A DNA stretch of 64,000 nucleotides from Hyphomicrobium_A sp963776675 (GTDB lineage: Bacteria > Pseudomonadota > Alphaproteobacteria > Rhizobiales > Hyphomicrobiaceae): assembly GCA_963776675.1 (NCBI GenBank), contig CAVZNR010000045.1, positions 18,080 through 82,079 on the forward strand. Reading direction: 5' to 3'. Made by a program: the position numbers and the translations under genes. The notes beneath the pieces were generated by a model. It was not told the origin of the DNA. It saw only the letters and a program-made list of their open reading frames with translations, and ran no database searches. The first letter of the stretch is position 1. Each line of letters begins with the position of its first letter. Shown here one piece after another: positions 34,174 through 43,574 of this stretch.

Positions 34174-35300
34174 CTGTTGAATACCGTTGCGGGATCGATC
34201 TTCGTGACCTTGACGATCGCCGACAGCGCCGAGATGGCGCACATGCCGACGGTCAGCGTGAACAACCAGAACGCCAGGGCAGGCGTCATGACCATGGGCA
34301 GCGCCGTGTTCTTGCTGGCCACGAGCACGCCCAGCGCGATGGTGATGCCGAGCAGATACCCGATCACGGCGCTGATACCAGCCTGAGCCAGTATGACCTG
34401 ATGAATATATCCCGCCGATGACCCCAATGCACGCAAGGTCGCAAACTCGCTTAAGTGGTCCTTGGTGCTGGAATATAGGGTCTGGGCGACGATCACGGTG
34501 CCTACCAGGATGCCGAGCAGGGCGCCGCCGATCAGGGCCACGCCGGCGCCGGTGCGGAACAGCCACTGCTTGAGCGAGCGGTCGCGGAACTCCTGCTTGG
34601 TCAGCACTTCGGCGCCCTCGAGCCGCTTTTCGAGGTCGCGGCGCACCTTTTGAACGTCGGCGCCGGGCTGGAGCTGAACCAGGTAGAATGTGGTGGCATC
34701 TCCGTTTTCCCCGAGCAGAGCGCGGGCGCGGTTGAGGGTCGTGTAGGCATAGGGCGACTGGGTGAACGAGCGGATGCCGTCGGTCAGCGCGCGCACGCGC
34801 ACCCGGCCGGTCTGGATCTGCGCGGTGTCGCCGAGGCCGTTGATGCCGAGCTCGTTGAGATAGGTCTTATCGACGGCGACGGCCTCGGGCGACTTGATGT
34901 CCTGCCACGAGCCTTTGACCAGATCCCAGGGCTGCAGACCGCCATCCTCGGCATCGCTGCCGACGACGACGACGCGCGAGGAGCCGCCCGCGGGCTTGCG
35001 CCACTCGGCGAACTTCACGACCAGCGGGATGACCGCCTTGACGCCCGGCGTCGCCAGCGCCTGGTGACGCTCGCGCGGGGTCAGCAGCATGCCGCCGTCC
35101 TCGAAGCTCTTGGCTCCGAAGATGGTGATGAAGAGATCAGCGTTCGCATGATCGATATTGGCGGTGATGATCTTGCTGGCGCCCAAGTAGAGGCCGAGCT
35201 GCACCGCGACCAGCACGATGGAGAACAAGATGCCCACGAGCGTCACCGCAAGGCGGATGCGGTCATGGAACAGATTGCGAAAGGCAAGCGTCAGGATCAT
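34170..35300 (-). CDS. ABC exporter permease, DevC/FtsX-like
   Basis: The 376-residue MacB-type permease has an N-terminal helix (LAFRNLFHDRIRLAVTLVGILFSIVLVAVQLGLYLG), a large extracytoplasmic domain (about 45-250) and three C-terminal helices with FATLRALGSSAGYIHQVILAQAGISAVIGYLLG, an FtsX-fold feature. It is the first gene of the exporter operon, overlapping the ATPase gene. It would form the membrane part of a tripartite exporter, provided the adaptor gene downstream is functional. Confidence 0.9.
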   Translation of the reverse strand: MILTLAFRNLFHDRIRLAVTLVGILFSIVLVAVQLGLYLGASKIITANIDHANADLFITIFGAKSFEDGGMLLTPRERHQALATPGVKAVIPLVVKFAEWRKPAGGSSRVVVVGSDAEDGGLQPWDLVKGSWQDIKSPEAVAVDKTYLNELGINGLGDTAQIQTGRVRVRALTDGIRSFTQSPYAYTTLNRARALLGENGDATTFYLVQLQPGADVQKVRRDLEKRLEGAEVLTKQEFRDRSLKQWLFRTGAGVALIGGALLGILVGTVIVAQTLYSSTKDHLSEFATLRALGSSAGYIHQVILAQAGISAVIGYLLGITIALGVLVASKNTALPMVMTPALAFWLFTLTVGMCAISALSAIVKVTKIDPATVFNR

Positions 35301-35683
35301 CCGATTTGTTCCGCGGTAATGACAGGATCAAGCGCCGATCAAAGCGTCCAGAGGGCGGCCGTGGCGCGCCGCAGTTATCCCTCGATGTTGGCCCCGAGAA
35401 GGCACGCTCATGTTTAAGAGAGGTCTAATTTTCCCGCGAGTGCGACCCATTTGGGAACGAGAAGTGAGGGCGCAACTCACGCAGTGTTAACCGTTCAAAG
35501 CTCACAACGGGCTCTCGGAAGCCGGGAAACGTCCAGGCTCCTCGCAGCTATCGCGGCGGAATGCAAGGGATGCAAGAGGTGGTCCACCTGCAACGAGGCG
35601 TGTTTAAGGACCTCCGACCAGCTTTCGCCGCTTTCAAAGCTTAAGGCCGTCCCGTTCTCTGACACAACATTGGCGATACTACC
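35301..35683. other. Divergent intergenic region, no convincing gene
   Basis: This 383-bp stretch lies between the exporter permease (minus) and the DUF2147 gene (plus). Frames of 60-90 codons exist on both strands, including one with clustered cysteines on the plus strand (about 35555-35605). None has a good ribosome-binding site or recognisable features, and they overlap each other. Confidence 0.4.
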
Positions 35684-36394
35684 ATGCGTCATCATCAGCA
35701 CGCTCCCAAATCTTACATTCCCTGGCTAACGACCGGGATCGCCGGGTTGTTGCTGGCCGCGACTTCGGGGCTCAGCACTGCCGCTCCCGACACCGGGCCG
35801 CCGGCAGAAATGGGCCTGTGGTTCAACCACTCCGGCAAGGGCGCCGTCGAGATTCGCCCCTGTGCCGAAACCGGACGCGACGCCAACTACTTGTGCGGCT
35901 TCATCGTGTGGCTCAAGGACCCCATGAATAAAAATGGGGAGCCGCTGACCGACGGCTACAACGAGGACCCGAAAAAGCGCACCCGTCCAATCTGCGGCTT
36001 GCCGGTGCTGGGCTCCCTGAGGCCCATGTCCGATGGCAGCTGGGACCTCGGCTGGGTCTACGATCCCGAGCAGGGCAAGTCGTTCGATGCAGCGATCCAG
36101 CTTGGCTCTGCCGATCGTCTCATTTTGACCGGCTACAAGGGCATCAAGTTCTTCAGCAAGCAGTTCGTGTGGAAGCGGGCACCGGACGATTTGCCGCGCT
36201 GCGGTAGCTCTGCTGCAACCCCCGCACGCGATCACCAGGCCAGCGCCCCGGCCCCAGCCGGTGCCAATACGCGCGCGCCCACGCCGCCGCTGCCAGACAA
36301 GGCGTCGCTAGCGAGAGCCTCGCAGACCGGCGACGTCCTGGTGGCGCCGCGTCCCATCCCGGCCGTGAAGCAGCCGGCCGAGGGTCTGCGCTAG
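35684..36394 (+). CDS. DUF2147 family secreted protein
   Basis: The 236-residue protein has a signal peptide (about 1-34, ending LSTAAP). The DUF2147-type domain follows, with GLWFNHSGKGAVEIRPCAETGRDANYLCGFIVWLKDPMNKNGEPLTDGYNEDPKKRTRPICGLPVLGSL and LILTGYKGIKFFSKQFVWKRAP. Cysteines in CAETGRDANYLC and ICGL may form disulfides. Members are periplasmic and beta-rich with unknown activity. A C-terminal tail of about 65 residues is Pro/Ala-rich and probably disordered. A terminator-like hairpin lies 6 bp after the stop. Confidence 0.85.
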   Translation: MRHHQHAPKSYIPWLTTGIAGLLLAATSGLSTAAPDTGPPAEMGLWFNHSGKGAVEIRPCAETGRDANYLCGFIVWLKDPMNKNGEPLTDGYNEDPKKRTRPICGLPVLGSLRPMSDGSWDLGWVYDPEQGKSFDAAIQLGSADRLILTGYKGIKFFSKQFVWKRAPDDLPRCGSSAATPARDHQASAPAPAGANTRAPTPPLPDKASLARASQTGDVLVAPRPIPAVKQPAEGLR

Positions 36395-36400
36395 AAACGA

Positions 36401-36424
36401 AACGGCGCGCCGAAGCGCGCCGTT
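36401..36424. terminator. Bidirectional hairpin terminator
   Basis: Arms AACGGCGCGC and GCGCGCCGTT enclose CGAA between the convergent DUF2147 and esterase genes. On the minus strand it continues TTTCGTTTC, giving a short U-rich run. Confidence 0.65.
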
Positions 36425-36458
36425 GCAATTCTCAAAGTCGTCGAGGTGACGAGCAGCT

Positions 36459-37334
36459 TTAGTTGCTGCCGGTGTTCTGCGCGTCGGCGGACGGTGCTGC
36501 CTGCACAGCATCCTCACGCGCCATGAGCCGCATGGCGAACTCTTTGACGCGGTCGATCACGATCGGACGCTGCCGATCGAGCGTAACCATGTGATAGCAG
36601 TCGTTGAGCACGCAGACCTCGACCAGACCCGCCAGCTTCCTCTGCAGAGCGATGGTGTTGGATAGGTCGCTTTGATCGTCGTGGCGCGGATGGAAGATCA
36701 GGGCATGCTGCTTCACCTGCCCGAGCAGTGGCTTCACACTGCGCACAAGCTTGCGGAACTCGAGGACGAGCCCGCCGCCGCGACCGAACATATCCTCGAT
36801 CGCGTCGTTGCCCCCCTGCAGGCTCTCCAGGATGAAGGTCCGCAGACGCTCATCCTTGATGCCGTGCGGGTTGCGCGCCTGGAAGTGGAACAGGCGTGCC
36901 GCCCACCGATGCTTCACCAGGCGGAACAGCGAAAAGTACCAAGGGATCGCCCAGCCGTTCGGCCAGATCGTGGGCGAGAACAACATAAGGGCCTGGATCC
37001 GCTCCGGCCGCAGCGCCGCGAGACGCAGCGCCAGCATGGTGCCTGCGGAGACGCCGCCGACGATCATCGTATCGCAGTGCCGCGCCAACTCGTCGTGCGC
37101 CTTTTCCAGCGCCGCATACCAATCGCGCCAGCTCGACAGCCCCGAAACGTCGGTGCCGCCCGCGAGACCCGGAAGCATGGGACAATAAACCGTGTAGCCA
37201 CATTGGCCGAGCGCCTGGGCAACGAACTTCAGCTCGATCGGTGATCCCCCGAGGCTGTGGACGAGCAACACGCCACGACGCCCCCCGGGAACATAGATAC
37301 TGCCCCACGCTGTCTTCATTTTTTCGTTCTTCAT
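36459..37334 (-). CDS. Alpha/beta hydrolase, carboxylesterase/monoacylglycerol-lipase-like
   Basis: The product has 291 residues from the ATG at 37334; a TTG at 37403 is an alternative. The oxyanion region is LLVHSLGGSPIELKF, the nucleophile elbow is GGVSAGTM (GxSxG), the acid is in IFHPRHDDQSDLSN and the catalytic His is in CYHMVTLDRQR. This arrangement, with a small lid region (WPNGWAIPWYFSLFRLVKHRW), resembles Est30-type carboxylesterases. There is no signal peptide, so it is probably cytoplasmic. The substrate is likely a short- or medium-chain ester, by family only. The C-terminus is polar and short. Confidence 0.85.
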   Translation of the reverse strand: MKNEKMKTAWGSIYVPGGRRGVLLVHSLGGSPIELKFVAQALGQCGYTVYCPMLPGLAGGTDVSGLSSWRDWYAALEKAHDELARHCDTMIVGGVSAGTMLALRLAALRPERIQALMLFSPTIWPNGWAIPWYFSLFRLVKHRWAARLFHFQARNPHGIKDERLRTFILESLQGGNDAIEDMFGRGGGLVLEFRKLVRSVKPLLGQVKQHALIFHPRHDDQSDLSNTIALQRKLAGLVEVCVLNDCYHMVTLDRQRPIVIDRVKEFAMRLMAREDAVQAAPSADAQNTGSN

Positions 37335-38393
37335 TTTTGCAACTAGACCCGCTCGCTTACTGCTCGAAAACACTCGTTCTCGGTCAAGGGCGAGCCGGTG
37401 CAACCCGGCCGCACAGCGCCGAAGATGAGGCTCAAACCCTCTTTTTTTCGTTTCCTCAGATGGACTTCGATGGAAGGACTTTTAAGCTCGAAACCCTTAT
37501 TCTTGTATCCACCCCCCGACCTTGAACCCTGGCCCGGGCCTGTCCCCTTGGGGTGGTAACGCCTCACTGACCAAAACCCGGCTTCGATGCGATAGGGCAC
37601 CTTGCCGCACAGCGAAGCGCGATACTCGAGAAGCCTGAGTGCCCCTTTCATTTCGCCGCTTCGCCTCAACCTGCTGCCGCCAGAACCTGGGGACCGGACG
37701 CCGACAGCGGGCGGCCTTCTGAGAGCGATATTTGGCAAAAGCATGACGTACAACGCATTGCTGTTGCCTCCCCTAGGTCAGATGAATGCGGATCCCGTAG
37801 CCCTGGCCGCATGCGCTTGTTCACAAGTTGGCAACGCTTACAGAGCGAACGCACTGAAATCTCGCCCGTTCCATCGCCATCAATGCTCAGTTTACGCAAA
37901 AACCATGCATCGGAAATTATTGCGCTGCAAACATCGTGAATCTGGGCGATTGTGTTGTGCCGCCGCCACAACCGGAGGCGGATGCGCCTTTTGCGCAACC
38001 CCGCCACGGCGCCTCAAGGGCGCCGGTCACCGTGGTGCCGGGAGACCTAACGCACGCCCGGAAAAGAAGAAATCGGGACGGCCGCGCGCTGAGGGAGAGC
38101 TGCGGGTCGCCGAGCCCGAAGGGCAAATAGGAACAGAGCCGGCGATGTGGACAACCTCCGGCACACGCTTCGCAGAGCGTCCCATTGGAGTGCAGTGCGA
38201 TGGCACAATGTCGCAGACGCGGCATTCGCGCACTTTTTCGCACCGATGACGGGATCTGGCACCGGGGTCTGACGCCGGGCTGGCTCCGGGATATGGCACA
38301 CGGCTCCGGCGTCCCACCCGCTCTGGCGCCGCCACGAAGCGTCATGCATGGTGCCGCGTCCCGTTTTCGCTCTCCCCAACACGAGAACCGCAC
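37335..38393. other. About 1 kb without a convincing gene
   Basis: Open frames occur on both strands (for example 37602-38249 plus and 37917-38393 minus). They overlap, are rich in Arg/Cys/Ser without domain features and lack good start signals, so I do not call them. The 38200-38350 part holds several imperfect repeats of a CTGGC/GGCAC theme. Composition is more mixed than in flanking genes. It may be decayed sequence or a long control region. Confidence 0.4.
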
Positions 38394-39314
38394 GTGCGAT
38401 CGCTACAGGCCCGGACCGACATCCTCGAGCACAGGGCGATGACCACGGACGGGCTTCAGGTCGAGGCGACCGTGAGCCCCGACAGTGCCATCGTGGGGAC
38501 CTTCTACGCCAGCTACGACGACGCCTTCGTGCTGCCGAACGAGAAGGAGGCGTATGAAGGTTTCACCACCTGCCTCGCCCTGAATTTAGGAGATGCCTAC
38601 CAGCGCCTGTCGGCGCTCTACGGCGCCTTCCGCGAGGTCGTTCTGGTGGCGCGCGACCCCGCCAGCGGTGCGCTGGTGGGCGGAGCCAATTTCATCGCCT
38701 TCCCGCTCCGCGAGGACGCGGTGCTGTCGATCAACCTCAACTACATCTTCGTCGCCACCGCGCAGCGCCGACGCGGGCACTTCGAGCGTCTCGTCTCAGC
38801 CGTGGGCGCGACGGCCGAAGCCTTGTTCGAGCCTGCGGGCGCGCCGATGCCGCGCTTGATCTTCATCGAGCAAAACGACCCGGTGCAAATGACGCGCGCG
38901 GATTATGAGCGCGACACGCAGCACGCCGGCATCGACCAGATGACGCGCATTCGCCTGTGGACCGCGCTTGGCGCCAAGATCATCGACTTTACCTATGTGC
39001 AGCCTCCGCTGTCGTCCGGCCAGGCACCCGACCACTCCCTCGTTTATGCCGTGCTCGGCGCGCAAGGCGACGCACTCGATGCGTGCCTGCTGCACGCGCA
39101 CCTGTTGCGCTTTTTCGGCATCTCGGTGCTGAAAGGCGGCGATCCTCTTGCCGACGGCGTGGCCGGCCCACAGCTGTCAGAGCTGGCGCGGTGCTGCGAC
39201 CGAAACGGCGCCATTCCACTGTTGACGGCGGCGGACCTGCCCTCGCAAATGCAGGGAGATCCCGGCACCGGGTTCCGGACGTCGCTCAGGGAGCTCATCA
39301 AGGCGAACGCGTAG
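38394..39314 (+). CDS. GNAT-like protein of unknown function
   Basis: The 306-residue frame starts at GTG 38394; an ATG at 38439 (MTTDGLQVEATV) is a good alternative. The central part has an acetyltransferase look: VVLVARDPASGALVGGANFIAFPL, then INLNYIFVATAQRRRGHFERLVSAVGATAEALF, where QRRRGHF resembles the acetyl-CoA binding loop. PRLIFIEQNDPVQMTRADYERD and RIRLWTALGAKIIDFTYVQPPL follow. The C-terminal 90 residues are distinct. It is 28 bp upstream of a large membrane-protein gene and likely co-transcribed with it. Function is not recognised. Confidence 0.65.
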   Translation: MRSLQARTDILEHRAMTTDGLQVEATVSPDSAIVGTFYASYDDAFVLPNEKEAYEGFTTCLALNLGDAYQRLSALYGAFREVVLVARDPASGALVGGANFIAFPLREDAVLSINLNYIFVATAQRRRGHFERLVSAVGATAEALFEPAGAPMPRLIFIEQNDPVQMTRADYERDTQHAGIDQMTRIRLWTALGAKIIDFTYVQPPLSSGQAPDHSLVYAVLGAQGDALDACLLHAHLLRFFGISVLKGGDPLADGVAGPQLSELARCCDRNGAIPLLTAADLPSQMQGDPGTGFRTSLRELIKANA

Positions 39315-39342
39315 GCCAAGCTACGGCGAGTGGGGGAGTTCG

Positions 39343-41211
39343 GTGACTGGGGTACATAGCGTAGACGCTCGGCCGGAGACGCCCGAGTGGGACCGGTGCG
39401 AGGACAAGACGCTCTACTGGACGCTGTCGCTGCACATCGACCGCAGTCGCCTGCCCGAGCGCTTCCATGCGCAATTCCACCCCGGCAACAAGCACGTCGT
39501 GCAAAAGCGCTACCGCGAAACCATCGCCCTGCGCGACGCCATCGAACCTCTGTTCAACGACATCGCCGATCGCGAGCGGCTGTCCGAGGTCGGGGACTAT
39601 CTGCTCGATGTACCGGGCGCCCGCCAGGGCGAATGGATCGAGATCTCCATCCCCGACGTGGTGGAATGGACCACCGAGGGCACCCACTTTGTCGCCGACC
39701 TCGGCCGCCAGGAGCCGCGGCTCGTTCGGTGCCGCCGGTTCTGGTACGTGCACATGAACGGCTCGCTGTCCTACCACGCCTCGTTCAGCCTCAAGTACGA
39801 TCACACGCCGGCCGACTTCTACTTCATATCGCTGCTGCAGAAGATCCTGGCCCCGAAGGAGTTCACCGCCAGCGCGGCCCCCGGCGAGGCCGCGCCATCG
39901 ACGATCACCGTCAACGACACGGCGACGGGGATCTTCCCCCTCGACAAGGTGCTCGTGCACCAGCCCGGCGACGGGGAGAGCCGAGCCGCGGCGCCCTCGC
40001 CGTTCTGGCACTACATCGCCGCCCGCTTCGACGCCGATGCCAAGGACCTGCTCGGGGCATTCGGCGTCTTGATCAAGGACGCGCGCGGCCGCCCCACCAC
40101 CGAGCTCTTCCGCACCCTCATCGTCTCCGATCCCTTCATCGAGGTGCCCGACCTCAAGATGCCGCGCGCGCGGGTGGTGTTCCTGTTCGACGACAAGACG
40201 TTCTTCCGCTACCTGCTGCCGCTGCCGGCGGACGACGGGCGGCGGCTGTCGCGGCGCGATTTCGTGAAGGACGAGTACTACGACTGCTTCAAGGAGTGGA
40301 TCCAGCGCCAGCAGGAGGAGGCCAAGAGCCAGGGCCACAACACCGTGCGGCTGACGCAGGCGTATCTGCAGGAGGTGGTCGAGGTGGTGCCGCAGCAGAT
40401 GCGCTACCTGTTCCTGTCGGGCTTCATCCAGAACATCGTCGACTTCATGAACCAGGACGCCTCGGAGGTGCTCGACAGCACCGACCCCGTCTATCCCGCG
40501 ACCCTGGAGCAGGAAGAGGAAAGCTTCTTCCTCAGGTACGCGAGCCAGCGCTCCATCATCCAGTTCGTCCCGGGCTCACGCAGCCTGAACACCGGCAACG
40601 ATTTCATCGGAACCTGCCCCTACGTCTTCCTCGTGCACGTGCTCGCCATGCACAACGAGTTCCTGGTGCGCGACTACGAGCGCCAGACGGAGGCGCTGAC
40701 GCTCGACATTGAGAGGTACAACGCCACCTCGCGGCTGAGCCGCGCCGCCGACCGCTTCTATGCGTTCCGCACCGGCGACTACACCCGCTACCAGAAGCAC
40801 AAGTACGCCAACGTGTTCCGCTACGACACCGAGCGCGACCTGTTCGAGGCGGTGGAGGCGCGCCGCGGCACCCACCGCAAGGATGCCTACCTCGACACCA
40901 TCGTCACCAATCTCGAGGCGCAGACGCGGGACCTGGAGGGGCGGCTGCGCTCCAAGGTCGATCGCCAGTTCAGCCTGCTGCTGGGCGCCGTCGGCGTCTT
41001 CTCGGTGTTGCAGGTGCTCTATCAGGTGCTCGACATCTCCACGCGCGGCGTCGACAAAGTGTCGAGCCAGCCCATCGACATGATCGACTTCACCGACTTC
41101 GGCACCGCGCACGCGCTCGCCAAGTATCTGTTTCTTTCGACGGCAGGATTCCTGGTCGTGACCATCATCCTGACGCTGTGGATCGTGCGCCAGCTGCTGC
41201 TGCGGCGGTGA
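39343..41211 (+). CDS. Large C-terminally membrane-anchored protein of unknown function
   Basis: The 622-residue product starts with GTG at 39343, 4 bp after a strong GGGGGAG ribosome-binding site. About 520 residues are soluble and rich in charged and aromatic residues. A helical, coiled-coil-prone stretch (about 505-545, VTNLEAQTRDLEGRLRSKVD) then leads into two transmembrane helices near 545-565 and 592-617. The topology (large cytosolic domain, coiled coil, two terminal helices) recalls CorA-type channels, but I see no GMN motif, so I do not assign it there. It is probably coupled to the preceding GNAT-like gene. Coding character is strong; family unknown. Confidence 0.75.
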   Translation: MTGVHSVDARPETPEWDRCEDKTLYWTLSLHIDRSRLPERFHAQFHPGNKHVVQKRYRETIALRDAIEPLFNDIADRERLSEVGDYLLDVPGARQGEWIEISIPDVVEWTTEGTHFVADLGRQEPRLVRCRRFWYVHMNGSLSYHASFSLKYDHTPADFYFISLLQKILAPKEFTASAAPGEAAPSTITVNDTATGIFPLDKVLVHQPGDGESRAAAPSPFWHYIAARFDADAKDLLGAFGVLIKDARGRPTTELFRTLIVSDPFIEVPDLKMPRARVVFLFDDKTFFRYLLPLPADDGRRLSRRDFVKDEYYDCFKEWIQRQQEEAKSQGHNTVRLTQAYLQEVVEVVPQQMRYLFLSGFIQNIVDFMNQDASEVLDSTDPVYPATLEQEEESFFLRYASQRSIIQFVPGSRSLNTGNDFIGTCPYVFLVHVLAMHNEFLVRDYERQTEALTLDIERYNATSRLSRAADRFYAFRTGDYTRYQKHKYANVFRYDTERDLFEAVEARRGTHRKDAYLDTIVTNLEAQTRDLEGRLRSKVDRQFSLLLGAVGVFSVLQVLYQVLDISTRGVDKVSSQPIDMIDFTDFGTAHALAKYLFLSTAGFLVVTIILTLWIVRQLLLRR

Positions 41212-41272
41212 GGCAACCGTAGGGGTGCGTCGCGCGTTGTCGGGTAGGGCCGGCAGGTCCGAAGCGCGGCCA

Positions 41273-41301
41273 CGCTACGAGCGCAATCGACACTATATAA
41301 T
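41273..41301 (+). promoter_or_regulatory. Candidate promoter with perfect -10
   Basis: TATAAT at 41296-41301 stands in a short AT-rich island 80 bp before the next gene. The -35 (CGCTAC at 41273) is poor, so an activator or extended contacts may be needed. Confidence 0.5.
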
Positions 41302-41380
41302 CGAGATGATTAAATGGTCCGGCAGGCGCCCGCACCCGCGGGCCCACCGGCACGACCAAGAAAGGCCCAGTTAGTCTCAG

Positions 41381-43165
41381 GTGCGGTCCCTCATATCCTC
41401 TCTGGCGGCGTTTGCCTTCGCCGCGGGCCAGATCGTTCCCGCCGGCGCGGCGCCGCTCTCCAAGGCCGACTACGAAGCCTGCCAGGCGCGTGACGAGCCG
41501 GCGCTGAAGACCGCCATCCAGGCTATCTCGGAGCGGGCGCTGAAATCCGCCATCGCCAAAGTGGACTACCGTGCGCTGGTCGGCGACGCCTGGCGGCGCG
41601 GCGACCTCGACGCCATCGTCGACAAGCAGGTGGACACGGCCGCCGACCAGGTGGTGCAGGAGACGAGCTGGTCAAATCTGTTGCAGTCGCTCGCCTACCA
41701 GCAGAAGGCGCAGGAGCTTGCCACCGCGGTCGCCGAGCGCGTCTACCGCTCCGACGCCATGAAGACGGCGCTGGAGCAGCTGGCCGCCGACGTCGGCAAG
41801 GACATCGGCCGGCAGATCGAGTTCGCCAGTGTCGATGCCAGCGCGCCGACGCTCGACTGCCTGAAGGCGTTCGTGGGCGCGCGCTACGGCACCACGGTGG
41901 CCCGCGCCGTCAGCGGCGAGACCGGCAAGGACCTTACCGTCGATCCGGACAAGGCGACCGCCGGCATCTCGGCCGGCGCGGTGTTGCGGGAATTGAGCGG
42001 CGGCATCGCGGGCGCTGCCGTGCTGATTTTGCGCCGGCAGATGGCCAACATGGCGCGGCGCGCCGGGCAGCGCGTCGTCGGCGCCGTGCTCGCCCGCCTG
42101 GTGGCCGTGGTTGCCGACGGGGTGGGGCTGGCGCTCATCGCCAAGGACATCTGGGACCTGCGCCACGGCGTCGTGCCCATCATCGCCACCGAGATGAAAT
42201 CGAAGGACAACAAGGCCAAGGTGCAGGACGAGCTGGCCAAGACGTTCTCCGACCAGATCGCCGCCCACGTGGACGAGATCGCCGCCACCACCGCCGACCA
42301 GATCGTGGGCGTCTGGCGCGACTTCCGCAGCGCGCACGCCCAGGCCCTCGACCTCGCCCAGCGCAAGCCCAAGTTCAAGGCGTTCATCGACCACCTGCAG
42401 CCCAAGGCGCTGCCGCGGCTCGACGAGGTGGTGTCGCTGGTGCTGGCGGACGAGGGCGAGGCGGGCCTGCTGCGCCGCCTCGACGACGGCACGCTGAACG
42501 AGGCGGTCAACGTGCTGCCGGCGCCTGCCATGGAGATCGCGCGGCAGACGCGCTCGGTCGACGCCGGCCTCAAGTGGGCGGCGCTGGCGGGCGACCAGCT
42601 GCCCAAGGTGGTGGCGCTCGACCTGCACCGGCGCACCAGCCCCGACAACCTGACGCCCGGCGTGCTCAAGCGCCTGCTCGCCTTGGATGACCGGCTGGCG
42701 ACGGTGCGGCTCGCCAGCGTCGATCGCGGCGCGCGCGATACGCTGTTCGAGCTCAAGGATGCCGAACTGAAGAGCTTGGCGCGCAACCTCACCGAGCCGG
42801 AGCTCGCAACGCTGTCGGCCTACCTCACGGGGCTGCAAAAGGAGCCGCGCGAGAAGGTGCTGCGGGCGGTGGCGGCCGACCCGCTCGCCATGCAGTCGCT
42901 GTCGTCGGAGCGCGTGCGCTCAGCCGTCGTCACCAGCGCCGACCAAAGTGCCGCCGTCGCCATGATGCTGCGCAGCAATGCCGCGCTCGACCCGGGCGCC
43001 ATCGTGACCGACTTCGGCCTCGTCACCGACGGACGCGTGGCGCCGGTGCTGATGTGGGAGAAGCACCCCGCAGCGATCGCGGCGGCGCTCGTCGTGTTCG
43101 CCATCGTCCTGCTGCTGCTGCGGCGGCTGCTGTTTGCCGGGCGCCGCAAAAGCGCGCCGGCGTAA
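41381..43165 (+). CDS. Secreted, C-terminally anchored helical protein of unknown function
   Basis: The 594-residue product starts with GTG at 41381. A signal peptide (about 1-23, ending PAGA) is followed by about 540 residues of mostly helical, Ala-rich sequence. A hydrophobic stretch near 200-245 (GISAGAVLRELSGGIAGAAVLIL...VGAVLARLVAVVADGVGLALIAKDIW) could insert in the membrane. A single C-terminal transmembrane helix (about 562-582, AAIAAALVVFAIVLLLLRRLLF) ends in a basic tail, so the bulk is likely periplasmic. The spacing and hydrophobic pattern suggest a domain for membrane or complex assembly, but I recognise no family. Confidence 0.75.
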   Translation: MRSLISSLAAFAFAAGQIVPAGAAPLSKADYEACQARDEPALKTAIQAISERALKSAIAKVDYRALVGDAWRRGDLDAIVDKQVDTAADQVVQETSWSNLLQSLAYQQKAQELATAVAERVYRSDAMKTALEQLAADVGKDIGRQIEFASVDASAPTLDCLKAFVGARYGTTVARAVSGETGKDLTVDPDKATAGISAGAVLRELSGGIAGAAVLILRRQMANMARRAGQRVVGAVLARLVAVVADGVGLALIAKDIWDLRHGVVPIIATEMKSKDNKAKVQDELAKTFSDQIAAHVDEIAATTADQIVGVWRDFRSAHAQALDLAQRKPKFKAFIDHLQPKALPRLDEVVSLVLADEGEAGLLRRLDDGTLNEAVNVLPAPAMEIARQTRSVDAGLKWAALAGDQLPKVVALDLHRRTSPDNLTPGVLKRLLALDDRLATVRLASVDRGARDTLFELKDAELKSLARNLTEPELATLSAYLTGLQKEPREKVLRAVAADPLAMQSLSSERVRSAVVTSADQSAAVAMMLRSNAALDPGAIVTDFGLVTDGRVAPVLMWEKHPAAIAAALVVFAIVLLLLRRLLFAGRRKSAPA

Positions 43166-43224
43166 GCCTCCACAGGCGAATTCCAATATTCCCGCATGCG
43201 CGTGTCACAGCGGACGCGCCCTGC

Positions 43225-43230
43225 TATAAG
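43225..43230 (+). promoter_or_regulatory. Possible -10 element for a small membrane gene
   Basis: TATAAG lies about 90 bp before the 58-residue gene, within GCTATAAGC. The -35 region (GTGTCA at 43203) is weak. A similar GCTATAAGC box stands upstream of the initiator tRNA gene in this window. Confidence 0.35.
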
Positions 43231-43317
43231 CGCTCGGGGGTCTTTCCGAATCGCACGCACGTGGGGAAAGCTCTGCAACAGTGTTGCGTACCTGGAGCAT
43301 CGAGGGGAGTGGGACAG

Positions 43318-43494
43318 ATGGGACTCAAAGCGCCTGGCATCCTGACGTTCATGGTGTCGATCGTCCTGACGGTTACCGTGTTGATTATGAAGTTCTTCGG
43401 GGCGGAGATACCCTTCCTATCCGGCAACGAATTCTGGGTGCTTTTGGCCGCTCAGGTCATCCTCGTGCTGGGCTGCATCATGCGGGGGCTGTAG
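43318..43494 (+). CDS. Small two-helix membrane protein (58 residues)
   Basis: The ATG at 43318 follows GAGGGGAGTGGGACAG, a good ribosome-binding site. The product has two hydrophobic helices (about 8-28 and 39-55) joined by FFGAEIPFLSGNEF, and ends CIMRGL. It is too small and general to assign. It lies downstream of the 594-residue unknown protein with a possible promoter of its own. Good start signal and clean helices make it likely real. Confidence 0.6.
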   Translation: MGLKAPGILTFMVSIVLTVTVLIMKFFGAEIPFLSGNEFWVLLAAQVILVLGCIMRGL

Positions 43495-43574
43495 GGGATT
43501 TCAGCCGCACTTTATCGCTGTGCTTTTGTGTCGCGCGGCACTCAGCACTCTGGCGGGGCGAGACGACCTGGAGG

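Noticed and set aside
37602..38249. 215-codon plus-strand frame in the gene-poor stretch
   Set aside because: Arg/Cys/His-rich, no domain or start signal, and overlapped by equally long frames on the other strand.
39343..41211. CorA-type divalent-cation channel for the 622-residue protein
   Set aside because: The topology is similar, but the GMN loop motif between the two helices is absent.
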